A stretch of DNA of 64,000 nt from Bugula neritina (Eukaryota; Bryozoa; Gymnolaemata; Cheilostomatida; Bugulidae), in contig OZ037771.1 in NCBI GenBank assembly GCA_964035545.1, positions 14,700,633 to 14,764,632 of the forward strand, read 5' to 3'. How positions within the stretch are numbered: position 1 is the first letter of the stretch; each line of letters opens with the position of its first letter. A program made the position numbers and the translations under genes. Below the pieces are notes generated by a model. That model was not told the DNA's origin, did no database searches, and saw only the letters and a list, made by a program, of their open reading frames with translations. Shown one piece after another: positions 26,701 through 36,726 of this stretch.

Positions 26701-29527
26701 ACTCTCTGTTTGCTAGTGGGTGAGTCATATAGACTAAACTATATACTCTCTGTTTGCCAGTGGGTAAGTCATATAGACTAAACTATATACTCTCTGTTTG
26801 CTAGTGGGTGAGTCATATAGACTAAACTATACACTCTCTGTTTGCCAGTGGGTGAGTCATATAGACTATACACTCTCTGTTTGCTAGTTGGTGAGTCATA
26901 TAGACTATATAATTATACTCTCTGTTTGCTAGTGGCTGAGTCATATAGACTATATACTCTCTGGTTGCCAGTGGGTAAGTCATATAGGCTATATACTCTG
27001 TGTTTGCTAGTGGGTGAGTCATATAGACTATATACTCTCTGTTTGCTAGTGGCTGAGTCATATAGACTATATACTCTCTGTTTGCTAGTGGGTAAGTCAT
27101 ATCTCAAAGTTCACTCATGCACATGTCTCAGTTTGTTTTTAAATAAACTGATCAATGATTTGATGAAACAAATTTGGTAAATCAATTTAGGTTTAGCTAC
27201 ATTAGGCTGTAGTATTTATGACCTGTATTATATTGTATTGTAGATATGAGACTAAGCCAGCTCTCTCAGTTCCAATCCACGTAGTCGAACTCACCAATGT
27301 ACCTCCTGAGTTAAGGATGTCAGCAGCAGTGCCAGAAAATGAAGAAGTGAAAACAGTGGTGCCTTCCAAGAAGCCTAAACCTAAAGAATGGGTAACTAAT
27401 ATTAGGGCTTTTAGCCGCTTCATCACCAGCTTATTTTTATAAAATAATTAAAAATAAATAGCTAATATTTGGAAAGAGACATTGCAAATAAATAAAAAGC
27501 AATACAATAATATGATTATTCAATAATAAACATAAAAAATAAAAAAGACGCTCTCCGTGGCGGGGAATCGAACCCCGGTCTCCCGCGTGACAGGCGGGGA
27601 TACTTACCACTATACTACCACGGATTTGCTGAATAAGGTACTCAAATAGCCAACACAATTCATATAAGTAATCATAGAATTGTAATCTTATTTCGTAGTT
27701 TATTTATGTATAAGATTATTGTGGTTACTTACATTACCTAATCTTCACAATAAATCAGTTTTCATTCGATGCCTACGCAATGTTTGTAATTTTCTCATAT
27801 ATAATAATCACTTTTCATTTTTAGTTAGTCTTCCTTCATACAATAAATATAATGTTCTAAAATATGAGATACTGAAGTATTAAATAATAAAATTATGTCC
27901 TGAACTTTTTAGATTTGCAAAGCACATCTAAACAAAACACAACATACAGAGCATATATACTGTATATTATTACTTCAGCTGTTAAAATCAGTAAAACTTC
28001 TTCAAATGAAACCTCAACTTTTTGTAGTCATACTCTTTTGGCAATTATGAACCAAGCTGGGCTAACTTCAATTACGGGGCCTGGTATCTACCCCCTAAAA
28101 CATGGAAGAAACGTGCAGCTGATGAACCACTACTAGATCCTAAGCAAATCAAAGTAAGAAAACACTTTTTATTCTATTAACTTGAAGAATCCCTGGCACA
28201 CTTAACTTATGCAGTACTAAAATATTCTTATATATGTTAGTTTTCATTTACATACTGTTTGAGGTTGGATGCCTAAACAATTTTGGTTTATAATGAATTT
28301 TGTGCTAGTATGTACTGAAATGATTTGGGATTTCTGATCGCCTGGAAATGAAATTTTCAGTCGGCTTTGACTTTACTGCTACTATAAAACTTATACTAAT
28401 TATAGCCAACTTTCATTGCATGCTATTGTTAGCTGCTGCACTGCACGGCATAATCACTGAGCCATGGCTTGGAAGTTCTGAACCTATTTCGGTGTGTATT
28501 TGTAAATTTTGCAAATTTAAAGTTTTGAATTAATATATTTAGAATAATTTTCTCTCATCAGGTTCCATATTTACGAATTTGTCTACAAAATCTTGACCCA
28601 TGAATTATCTTCCCAGACATCCATGTGATGTTTTAGAAACAATACCTCACACAGTGCTATACCACACACAATATTATGTTACAAGAACAATGCCACACAC
28701 AATATTATGTTAAAGGAACAATACCCTTCAAAGTGTCATTACATCATATTATGTTATGTTGCAGGAACAAGATCACACACAGATGAAGAAGAACAGTGAT
28801 GAACTAGATGCAGCACTGGCTCCTATACATGGCTCTTCTGCCTTTATGGAATTTATTAACAAGAAAAACACGAGAAAGCCCGAGGTATAAAATTGTTCAG
28901 AAAGTTTGAATGTTTATAGGCGCTGGAAAATGCTCAGAGAGAGGTTTATTATCAAATAAAATGTTACCCCAAGTCTCTAGGCTAATGGTATTATGCAATA
29001 TACTTATATAACTTGAGGTAGTTCTTTCCTGCTATTAATTATAGCTCATTATAAACCAATACCACTTGTGTCATGACACCATCCTCTATTATTATTATCT
29101 GAGAGGTTCAAGGTGGGGGGGGGGGGGGTTACTTGTGAGTCATGATAGTGAGTCATCTAGAACAATCCAACAATCTAGTTAGTTTTCTTGACCTGCTCTA
29201 GCTTACTAGGCTATGACAGCAAATTGATCTGATAGAAAGAAGGGAAACAGTTCTGTACATTCTACTATAATTAATATATAACCTCGTGTGAATTGAGCTT
29301 ATATTATGATACCGAAGTATATTACAGACTATAGCTGTATTATTTAAAATATATAAAATAAACTAGGACTGTATTTAAGATTATATTGTTGATTTTGATT
29401 TTAGTTTTTGACCAGAGTTGCTGCAATTCAGAAGAAGCAGAAGGAAGAAGAGGAAAAGCTGAGGCTAGAGTTGGAGGCTAAAAACCGGTCTATGGCGAAA
29501 CGTCTCGCAAAAAGTCAAACAACGTAG
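23780..29527 (+). CDS. FAM47E-like protein
   Basis: Homologue of the FAM47 family, recalled from human FAM47E (reported as a PRMT5-associated nuclear protein); the molecular role in invertebrates is unknown to me. Eleven exons: 23780-23856, 24125-24281, 24405-24632, 25179-25366, 26044-26076, 26098-26221, 26464-26558, 27244-27391, 28028-28153, 28765-28884, 29405-29527. All are GT-AG, in frame, 472 aa. Family landmarks: FVKDGLDDFRDGLPPP, HPLALYPHLEDGVPPDVFED, LLDPEM followed by an acidic run, YETKP...NVPPELR, NYGAWYLPPKTWKK, and a C-terminal coiled-coil-like tail rich in K/E/Q. Exon 5 is a 33-nt microexon set by phase. The donors of exons 4 and 7 are each followed by large arrays of donor copies. 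AATAAA at 29635 probably ends the transcript. Confidence 0.88.
24760..24808 (-). mobile_element. SINE fragment in FAM47E-like intron 3
   Basis: A ~45-bp piece (GGAGCAATTATGACTG then ATGCTTTTCTTAACATC) closely matches 35107-35146, the tRNA-unrelated part of the SINE at 35097-35222, in the same orientation. The tRNA head is missing. Confidence 0.65.
25350..25830. repeat. 38-bp donor-junction array after FAM47E-like exon 4
   Basis: About twelve copies of a 38-bp unit containing CAATCTGCAGACGT-GTACGT, where the dash is the true exon 4 donor (25366/25367). Each unit thus carries ~14 nt of exon end, a GTACGT donor and ~18 nt of intron (ACCACCTGTTCTCAATAG). Units differ by a few substitutions only. 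Confidence 0.93.
26530..27105. repeat. ~40-bp donor-junction array after FAM47E-like exon 7
   Basis: About fourteen copies of a ~39-45-bp unit containing TATACTCTCTGTTTGCCAGTGG followed by GTGAGTCATATAGACTA. The true exon 7 donor is at 26558/26559; about twelve units keep a usable-looking GTGAGT or GTAAGT. Reading through even the first extra unit meets an in-frame stop soon after the donor, so the array must be intronic. Confidence 0.93.
27541..27546 (-). terminator. RNA polymerase III terminator of tRNA-Asp
   Basis: Six consecutive T on the minus strand, six nucleotides after the tRNA 3' end, followed by a second T run. Confidence 0.8.
27553..27624 (-). tRNA. tRNA-Asp (anticodon GTC)
   Basis: 72 nt on the minus strand. 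The acceptor stem pairs TCCGTGG with CCACGGA and has discriminator G. The A box is TAGTATAGTGG and the B box GGTTCGATTCC; the anticodon loop CTGTCAC gives anticodon GTC, and the anticodon arm CCCGC/GCGGG pairs. No intron. The gene is followed by a run of six T (27541-27546 on the plus strand as A), a pol III terminator. It lies antisense inside intron 8 of the FAM47E-like gene. Confidence 0.96.
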
Positions 29528-30712
29528 CCAAGAATTAGTGTAAAGTTGTTAAAGAATTTATTTGAAATGGAGACAGCATTGTACACACAATTAATTATAT
29601 AGATATGGTCATTGATAACATGATGTAAAATACTAATAAACAATATTAAAAGTATATTCTACAGCTTAAAATAAAACATAACACAAGTCTAAACAGGTAA
29701 TATTCTTTTTCAGGGTAGCTTCAGTAATAAATTAGGAGTTTTTGTCTCATAAAAAAAAAACTGATTCAAATTCACTAGCTTTTGAAAATCTCATCAAATT
29801 TTTATTCAACATCCGCTGAGTTACATCTTTAACCGCATTAGTAGGGCACTAGATGGTAACTATAATGAGCTGAAAGTCAATATAATAATACCATGCAGAT
29901 TATGTAGTTCTAATTTGTACTCAAGAGGTGACTTCAACATAACTAAACTATGCTATGGAGCTTATAAGACTATGGAGCTAAGACTAGGGAGCTAATACCA
30001 GGGTTAGGGTAGGCCTAATTGTAATTTGTAATTTTAATTGGTTGTAATTATTTACATTTTTCAAGTAAATAAATGTAATTTGTAATTGATGTATAAAAAT
30101 GTAATTGTAATTTTAATTAATTACATATCTAATGTAATTGATTTTTACAATTACTTTATAACTACATGTCAATTACTTCAAACTTTTAAATCTTAAAAAT
30201 TTCATGCTTTTCCTACTGCTAAGTAACAAGTTCAGATTAGCTAGGTCAATGTAGTATAGTATCACTATTGAGCACAAAGAAAGTTCTCCATGGCCAATAT
30301 TGCCCCAGGTGATTTTAGGTAAAAATGGCATGGTAATAAGGGCATAAATGAAAAAGTAGGAATAAAAGGCACACTGATGTTAAATTTTCCCAACCCCAAA
30401 CTCAAACCCTCAACCCATGAAACCCAGCCCCAAACTCAAACGCCCATTTCCAAACCTAAATCTCCACCGCAAACACTCAACCTTTCCCCAAACCCTAAAA
30501 TTGAAAATGTGACATTTTTTCCTACTTATATCCATTTTACCATTATTGCCAGTGCCATTTTTACATGTGCCAATTTTACTGGACATTGCCACAGGTGGTT
30601 GAATCCTAGAAGTGAGATTGCATAACTTCTATTTATCCCTTGTGAGAACAAAAGTATTTGTAATTGTAACTAATTACATTCACATGTAATTGACCCCAAC
30701 CTTGGACTATAT
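29528..30712. other. Spacer with AT-rich TAATTGTAATT repeats
   Basis: It starts with the 3' UTR of the FAM47E-like gene (AATAAA at 29635-29640). At 30010-30175 there are overlapping copies of TAATTGTAATTTGTAAT and its complement. At 30380-30500 the strand is C/A-rich with CCCCAAACTCAAACCCT-like copies, not regular enough to be telomeric. No gene is seen. Confidence 0.6.
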
Positions 30713-31461
30713 CACTGCGTTTCCATGAAGGCGAATGAATGCGTACGAGTGCCCGTACGGATTGCATCGAAGGAAAAACCACACGTTCCTATGCAATCCG
30801 TATGAAGTTATCTTCTCTTTGCAATTGTGACCGCTGAACTAAAATGATAATTGATATGGCCAACTTTGAGTTTGAGTTCATGCACAACGGCAATTTTTTA
30901 ATTCTGTCCCCATTTTTGATAGATTAAATCAATCAAATACACAAACTTTGAGTCAGTTTATTTAAAATAAAAAAGCATAAACCAATGAAAGCATAAAGTA
31001 TTTCTCGATCGATAAACTTAAGCCTAAAAGTAATTTAAATTTCCAAAATGAAAATAGCTGTCAACTTATTTTTAGCTTGGAAAAGCTTTGGCTTACGGAA
31101 ATTTTTTATAAATTTAAGATGATTAGTAACTATTCTAAATAATAGCAGCTATGATAAATAAAATGATTTAAATTTTTAAAAGTCGAAGTTCACTTTAGCG
31201 TAGGTTGTAACTTATAATTATTGTTTACATCGCGTAACTATGTAACTAGCCGCCACAAATGCTGATCTCTGCCTCCGGCACAAAAGGTTTCATTCGATTT
31301 AACCGAAGGAACCATTTCCATTATGCGCATAATGCGAAGGAAAATTTTCATCGAAGGAGCCGTTCGGTGTAATTTCCGGCTGCGGTTTTGCTGCGATGCA
31401 ACTGTTTCCATAGGGCGAATGAGAAAATCCATTCGTATAATGCGATAATGGAAACGCAGTG
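30713..31461. mobile_element. MITE with CACTGCGTTTCCAT ends and AT duplication
   Basis: 749 bp. Both ends read inward CACTGCGTTTCCAT (14 bp perfect), then diverge but keep GCGAATG-type subterminal motifs. The dinucleotide AT flanks each side (30711-30712 and 31462-31463), consistent with a 2-bp target-site duplication as described for the ISL2EU group related to PIF/Harbinger. An internal inverted repeat, CGTACGGATTGCAT and ATGCAATCCGTATG (about 30751-30805), can form a hairpin. No transposase coding potential, so it is non-autonomous. The family assignment is inference; the element itself is clear from the sequence. Confidence 0.85.
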
Positions 31462-32259
31462 ATTAAAGTATAGAGCTAATACTAGGGAGCTAGTACTAGG
31501 GAGCTAATACTAGGGAGCTAATACTATAGAGCTAATACTATAGTGCTAATACTATAGAGCTAATGCTATGGAGCTATTACTATGGAGCTAATACTAGGGA
31601 GCTAATACTATGGGTTATCAAGTTATGATTTCAACTCAATTTTAATTATTGTAGTATTTAAACCAAATAGGTAAATAGGCAGTTAATAGAAGGCATTCAT
31701 GAAGTAAACAAGTTTTAGCATTAATTTAAACAGTTTTATGTGGATTCAAAAGAAAATAAAAATTATCTTCCAGCCCAAATTTTAACTCCAGCAATATATA
31801 TTAACATAACAATAGCGTGCAGCTGTTTAGGTGAATTTAGGCTCATGCAAAACCTAAAAGATAGAACCTTTATACATGCTATACCAGCTAGCTTTACAAT
31901 AATAATATATGTGAATTATAACACGGTTTCTACAGCTGTTCCTATTGATAGGACAAAAAAGTGAAGGGCCAACTGGTAGTGCAGATAAAGTTTTATATAG
32001 ATCGAGCTTACCAGTGTACGTTTTACATTAGTCATTCAGTGTGTATGGGGTTGCTGCATACTCAATCAATCAATCAATCAATTTATCAATCAGTAATAAT
32101 ATATTGAAAGCATCAGTACGTTCTGCTAAACATTGTGAATACTCTCTTTAATTCCATTCTCTGTATCAAAATATAATATACTTTGAATAGATGATTTTTG
32201 TGTTGAAAAATATTTTAATTATTTGGTGAACAAATATTCCAAGTTTGGGGATTTCCCTT
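31462..32259. other. Spacer upstream of the first cysteine-rich gene
   Basis: It begins with a short repeat array (31465-31615) and contains a small (CAAT)n run near 32065. No gene is visible; the right end is the promoter region of the next gene. Confidence 0.5.
31465..31615. repeat. ~15-bp tandem repeat next to the MITE
   Basis: About ten copies of GAGCTAATACTAGG and variants, starting at the right edge of the MITE. Two related units (GGAGCTTATAAGACTATGGAGC, GGAGCTAATACCAGG) sit at ~29957-30001, on the other side of the element. Confidence 0.85.
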
Positions 32260-32266
32260 TATAAAT
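32260..32266 (+). promoter_or_regulatory. TATA box of the first cysteine-rich gene
   Basis: TATAAAT, followed about 30 nt later by a plausible initiator (TGCAGTC near 32290) and a non-coding exon ending in a strong GTAAGT donor at 32427. Confidence 0.5.
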
Positions 32267-32289
32267 CTTGTTCAGTATAATCGCTACGG

Positions 32290-32426
32290 AGTGCAGTCAG
32301 CAGTTGGGTGACTTACAGTGGCAGCAGCTCGTAAGCGCGTAATTCTACACTAATTGCATCACTGCAGCAGCAGCTAAGAAGTTCAATTGCTGTGAAAAGT
32401 CTCTGTAGAAGTTTCTGATTAGCTGA
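32290..32426 (+). other. Putative 5' UTR exon of the first cysteine-rich gene
   Basis: It contains no ATG. It ends CTGA/GTAAGT, a near-consensus donor, and lies downstream of a TATA box and upstream of the first coding exon (acceptor CCAACAG at 32673). The transcription start is a guess from the TATA position. Confidence 0.45.
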
Positions 32427-32524
32427 GTAAGTTTTAGTAATTTCTTTTATACGGAGATATCAGCACTATTTCAAGATTCAACACTTTTATGATCTTAAAA
32501 TATATCTTCATTTAATCCATTAAT

Positions 32525-32560
32525 TTATGTGTGTGTGTGTGTGTGTGCGCGCGCGAGTGT
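32525..32560. repeat. (GT)n/(GC)n microsatellite
   Basis: A GT run passing into GCGCGCGC, in the first intron of the cysteine-rich gene copy 1; purine-pyrimidine alternation that could adopt Z-DNA. Confidence 0.85.
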
Positions 32561-32696
32561 GTCATAGAAGCATATATTACGGTATAAAGTATAAACATTT
32601 TGTTTATAATAGGTCATGTATATCTTGCATTCTTTGTTTCTAGTTTAATTTTACAATGCTGTTTTGCCAACAGTTTCAGAGCATAACAACAAAAAT

Positions 32697-34147
32697 ATGA
32701 ATAATTCGGCAACTTTCGATGTGGAAGCACAAAATGGAAGCTATTATAAGCTTGTTGTTGAAGAACACGGAGAGGACTCTAATTGTGAATATACGGTGCC
32801 AATAACGTATTAGCAGCCATAATAATTATAGAGTGATTTTGATTAAAGAATGTTGTTGCAAAATTGAAAACTAGCAATTAGAGAAATCGTGTTTATTCCA
32901 TTAGTTAAACCTAAGGTCTTGACTGTTTTATTTGAACACACTGAAAATTAAAAAAAACATTGTAATCTTAAAAAACTACTACCCCACCACTAACTAAATA
33001 CAGACCTCCAAATTGCTAGCCAGCATGCTATATGCTACATGAATTATACAGCCCCCCCCCCCTCCCAATGTAATATATATGCAACTTTATAATGAGTAAT
33101 ATAATATAATACAGTTTATTCTGTAGAGCCTATGCTAGTGTGTGCACCTTCTGGAGAACTGAAGTAACACTACAAAGAATTTGTAAATGTGGAAAGCAGT
33201 AAGTCTTTCAAATTAGTACTTTGGTTAAATTAAATGCTGGTACAGTGACACAGCCTCTTTTAAGTTACATCATCACAATTTTCAGTGTTTCCTGTTATGA
33301 GCTATTTGCCTATACAACGGAAACGATTCCGTTTGGATACAGCTTTAACTTTTGAAGAATTTAAAATATTTTCTGACTTGTAATACATTTATAGCTTGCA
33401 AATACATTTTCTAGCTTTAAGACCTCTTGCAACAATTGTATAATATATAGGAATAAATGCAAATAAAATAAAATGAAATATGAATAAATATAAGTACAAA
33501 CAACTATTAATTTATTGATAGAATTGAAGTAAGCTACAGCTGATCATTATGACTGATGATTATAAATCTTGTTAACATTTGGCAACTGTATAATACGCTG
33601 ATTTCTGTCACAGCCACCACAGATTTCACTCTGCTATGATATGACTTGCTCCTATCAGTCAAAGCTCTGCAATCAGCCCTCAAACCCAATGCTGCAGCTG
33701 CTATAGCTCCAATGAGTTGCAGCGTTGTTCAAATTGAGCGTTTGAAATAAATAGGTCGAATAATGAAAATATAATAATGATATAGGTCAACAGTTCAATG
33801 CTATGTGCTAAAAACCTCATAAAGAATAAAACAGAAATATAAAAGAGATTATAGAAATTTTATTTTTGCATAATTTATTTAAAATCAAACATTCTCAAAG
33901 CTTATAATTTAATATACTCCAATATAATTTTCAAAATTTGCTCAACAAAAAGACTGGCTAATTTTTTAAAAGAAAGAATAAAGCAATTTGATGAGCATCA
34001 TAATTCTTAATTATATTTTTTAGTTCAAGCGGAACAACAGAAACACACTACAACAAAGACTGTCATTGGGTTAGAATTAGAGATGATCATAGCAAGAAAG
34101 TGTATCTTTATAGAAAGTGTTGTTGCCAATCACCTACACCTGAATAA
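32697..34147 (+). CDS. Small cysteine-rich protein, copy 1 (unknown family)
   Basis: Three coding exons: 32697-32806, 33127-33198, 34024-34147, all joined in phase 2, 101 aa. Cysteines at residues 30, 43, 56, 58, 74, 93, 94, 95; C-terminal motif HWVRIRDDHSKKVYLYRKCCC. The adjacent gene at 35630-37505 is a clear paralogue: same intron positions and phases, about half of last-exon residues identical, and the same cysteine spacing (C-x12-C-x12-C-x-C-x15-C-x18-C-x-C). Such spacing would suit a disulfide-rich, cystine-knot-like secreted factor. However, I see no signal peptide from the chosen ATG, so either it is missing in an unassigned exon or the protein is not classically secreted. I do not recognise the family. 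Confidence 0.72.
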
Positions 34148-35629
34148 GACAGCTACCATATAATGACTTCTAAAATCAACATACTATGATAATTTGTGTG
34201 GTTTTTATCTTATGAAGTTGAAGATTTCTACTTAAAAAAAGTTGCCATTTTAAGAATTTAAACTATGACTTCTTACTCCATCTATTTACCTAGGTTCACA
34301 GATTTTGTGAGCTCCTGAAAGTACAAAAAAAAGCAAATGAAAATTTAATTCTGCATTTGAAAAGGTAGAAGTTTAAACTAAAATGTATACTCTAAGAATA
34401 ATACACGCAAGTACAAAACACAAAAAATATAATAATATTAACCAAAATAATTACGTTGATTTAATTATAAAATAATTTGGCTGAAAAAAAGTTGATTATA
34501 TATAATAACATAATTATAGCGAAGCAAAAATGTTTTCTAATAATTATATTACATATCTCACCCATAATGTTTATACGATCAACAAACTTTATGCAAATTG
34601 CTGTAGAGTGTTTGAATTATAGACGAGGCATGATGTGAACAAAATGTCTTAAAATCAAATGTGTTGTACAATATTTGTAAGTACAGAAAGATATAATATA
34701 ACCTACAATAAATGTGAAAATTGTATAAAAATTCAATGCTTGAAAGAAAAAAATTAAAACTACATCAAGATCAAAATAATATATTCTATTACATAACTAA
34801 CGCTTATACTGTGGTTGTAGCTTTTTGTTTGTCAATTCCTTCGCTCTTTAGCATTTACAATTTTTACGTATTTGTATTCGGTTACAGCTTGAGGCTTATT
34901 GCATAAGGAGCTATTGTTAAGCTTTCTTTAACTAGAACCGACATAAAAATCTCTATCTTTTTCTCCTGTTCATTATCACTTCATTTTTATTCATTTACAT
35001 ATAAAACTCACACATGTAAGTTTATAGTCACTATCCCTGTGAGAAACCCCTGATAGAAAGGGTTTTTGTTAAAGCGGGCTAAGGACTTATAATTTAAATG
35101 AGGCACAGGAGCAATTATGACTGGATGCTCTTCCTAACATCACCAATAGTCTTTGTCTGGGCTCGAACCCATGACCTTGTGTTCACCAGATAAAAACTCT
35201 AACCCCTAGACCACCTCTGCTTCCTTATTCATTTACATATACAAAATATAGACTTGTATACTTAAGAAAGGTTGGAATGATGCGATATATCTTTTAATGC
35301 TTTCTCCTAGTTATATTTTTCCTGCGATACACGATATGGTCGTGTTTTGATTCATGTATACAAAAATCTTCGTCTTTTCAAAGTATATCCATTCCTTTTT
35401 AAATAGCAAAGCGTAACAGCATGACGAGAACAAATATAGAAATGTGTGCGTAGCTAAGCGACCATATTGACTTTTGATCAAGTTATGGACTTTACATTTG
35501 TCTTTCAAAAAGGATATGAATGTACTTGTGAGCAACTGAATTAGTGATTACGGAAAGACTGTTATAATATTTTTATTATCAACTTGACAGTGTAACACAT
35601 TTTATCGGTCTCAAGCTGCAGGCCACAAA
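34148..35629. other. Spacer between the two cysteine-rich genes
   Basis: AT-rich. It contains the SINE at 35097-35222 and should contain the promoter and any upstream exon of copy 2, but I could not identify a TATA box, signal-peptide exon or other gene. Confidence 0.5.
35097..35222 (-). mobile_element. tRNA-derived SINE
   Basis: On the minus strand: tRNA-like head with A box TGGTCTAGGGGTTAGAG and B box GGTTCGAGCCC, but a degraded acceptor stem and anticodon loop. It is followed by a tRNA-unrelated section containing GTTAGGAAGAGCATCCAG. That section resembles the conserved central domain (GGAAG-GCATCC) found in several animal SINE superfamilies. A fragment of the same section occurs at 24760-24808. 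The 3' tail and target-site duplication are not clear. Confidence 0.75.
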
Positions 35630-36693
35630 ATGGATTGCCTACTGACAGCGGTACATGCAGTAGCAAAGATTCTCAACATCATTACTCTCAAAATTGATCA
35701 AGAACATCATACCTACACTGTTGAACACCTGGGTGGTTACTTGCCAATGACCTTTGAAAAACATGACGAGAACTCCAACTGCCAGTACATCAGAGTCAGG
35801 TATAAAATATTTTTGGAGAAATTATTCAAGTTTGTTCATTAAAAAGACAATTATCCAATTGCCTTCTGGCTAAATTGGCCTTTTACCTCCTATAGCACTT
35901 TATCTCATCAGTTGAAAAATTCCAACTATATATATAGACATAATCACATAATATATAATGATGGTTATGATCTGTGCACTGTAAAGTGTCAATATATAAC
36001 ATTTATTACAAAATTTAAGAAAATATTATGGAAAAAAACATAATTTTTCTTCCGTTATACACATACATTATGTTAATTATGTCAATCTCAAGCCAATAAG
36101 GCCACGCAAAGAGGATGATTCAAAGTGTGCTTTGTAGAAGCCTTTAGCTGCCTGCTAGTCATTAACAAAACTAAAACCTCTTATACCGATTCTAGCTGCC
36201 TGTATTAGGTTTTACTACATTAAATGCAATCTAGCTTGTAATGCATTGAGTCGTTTTACATTGCTACTTTTGATAGTGTGCACTTATGTTGAAAAAGTAC
36301 ATATAACATGAGTGTGTTGTTTATTTCTATTTCTCCATTGGTTTTATTAATATACTGAGTAGAAATAAAGAAGTATCCCTGAAAACTTAAAAAAAATAAA
36401 AATAAAAATATGTTAGGCTACTTGGTTTTAAACTGCCAATGAAAATTATTGAGGTATTTTAATCAATAATTAACTATAATGTTAATAATAAATATATTAT
36501 AACCAGCATAAAGCCATAAAACACACAATTACTACAACACTTACAGAAGCCAAGGAACGGTGTGCCCCCTAGGTATTGAAATAACAGTAAAACGGAGCTG
36601 CACATGTGGAAAATTGTAAGTCTCCTATTGTGACTTTGTTTATATAAATTACTGGTATGGCCAACAATTTACTATAGCTGCCGTGCGCTACTG

Positions 36694-36726
<33 letters not shown>

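Noticed and set aside
30380-30500. Telomere-like CCCAAACCCT stretch
   Set aside because: The units are irregular in length and sequence (CCCCAAACTCAAACCCT and others), so it is not a telomeric TTAGGG or TTAGG array.
35150-35222. A functional tRNA gene at the SINE head
   Set aside because: A and B boxes are present but the acceptor stem does not pair properly and the anticodon loop is degenerate; it is a SINE head.
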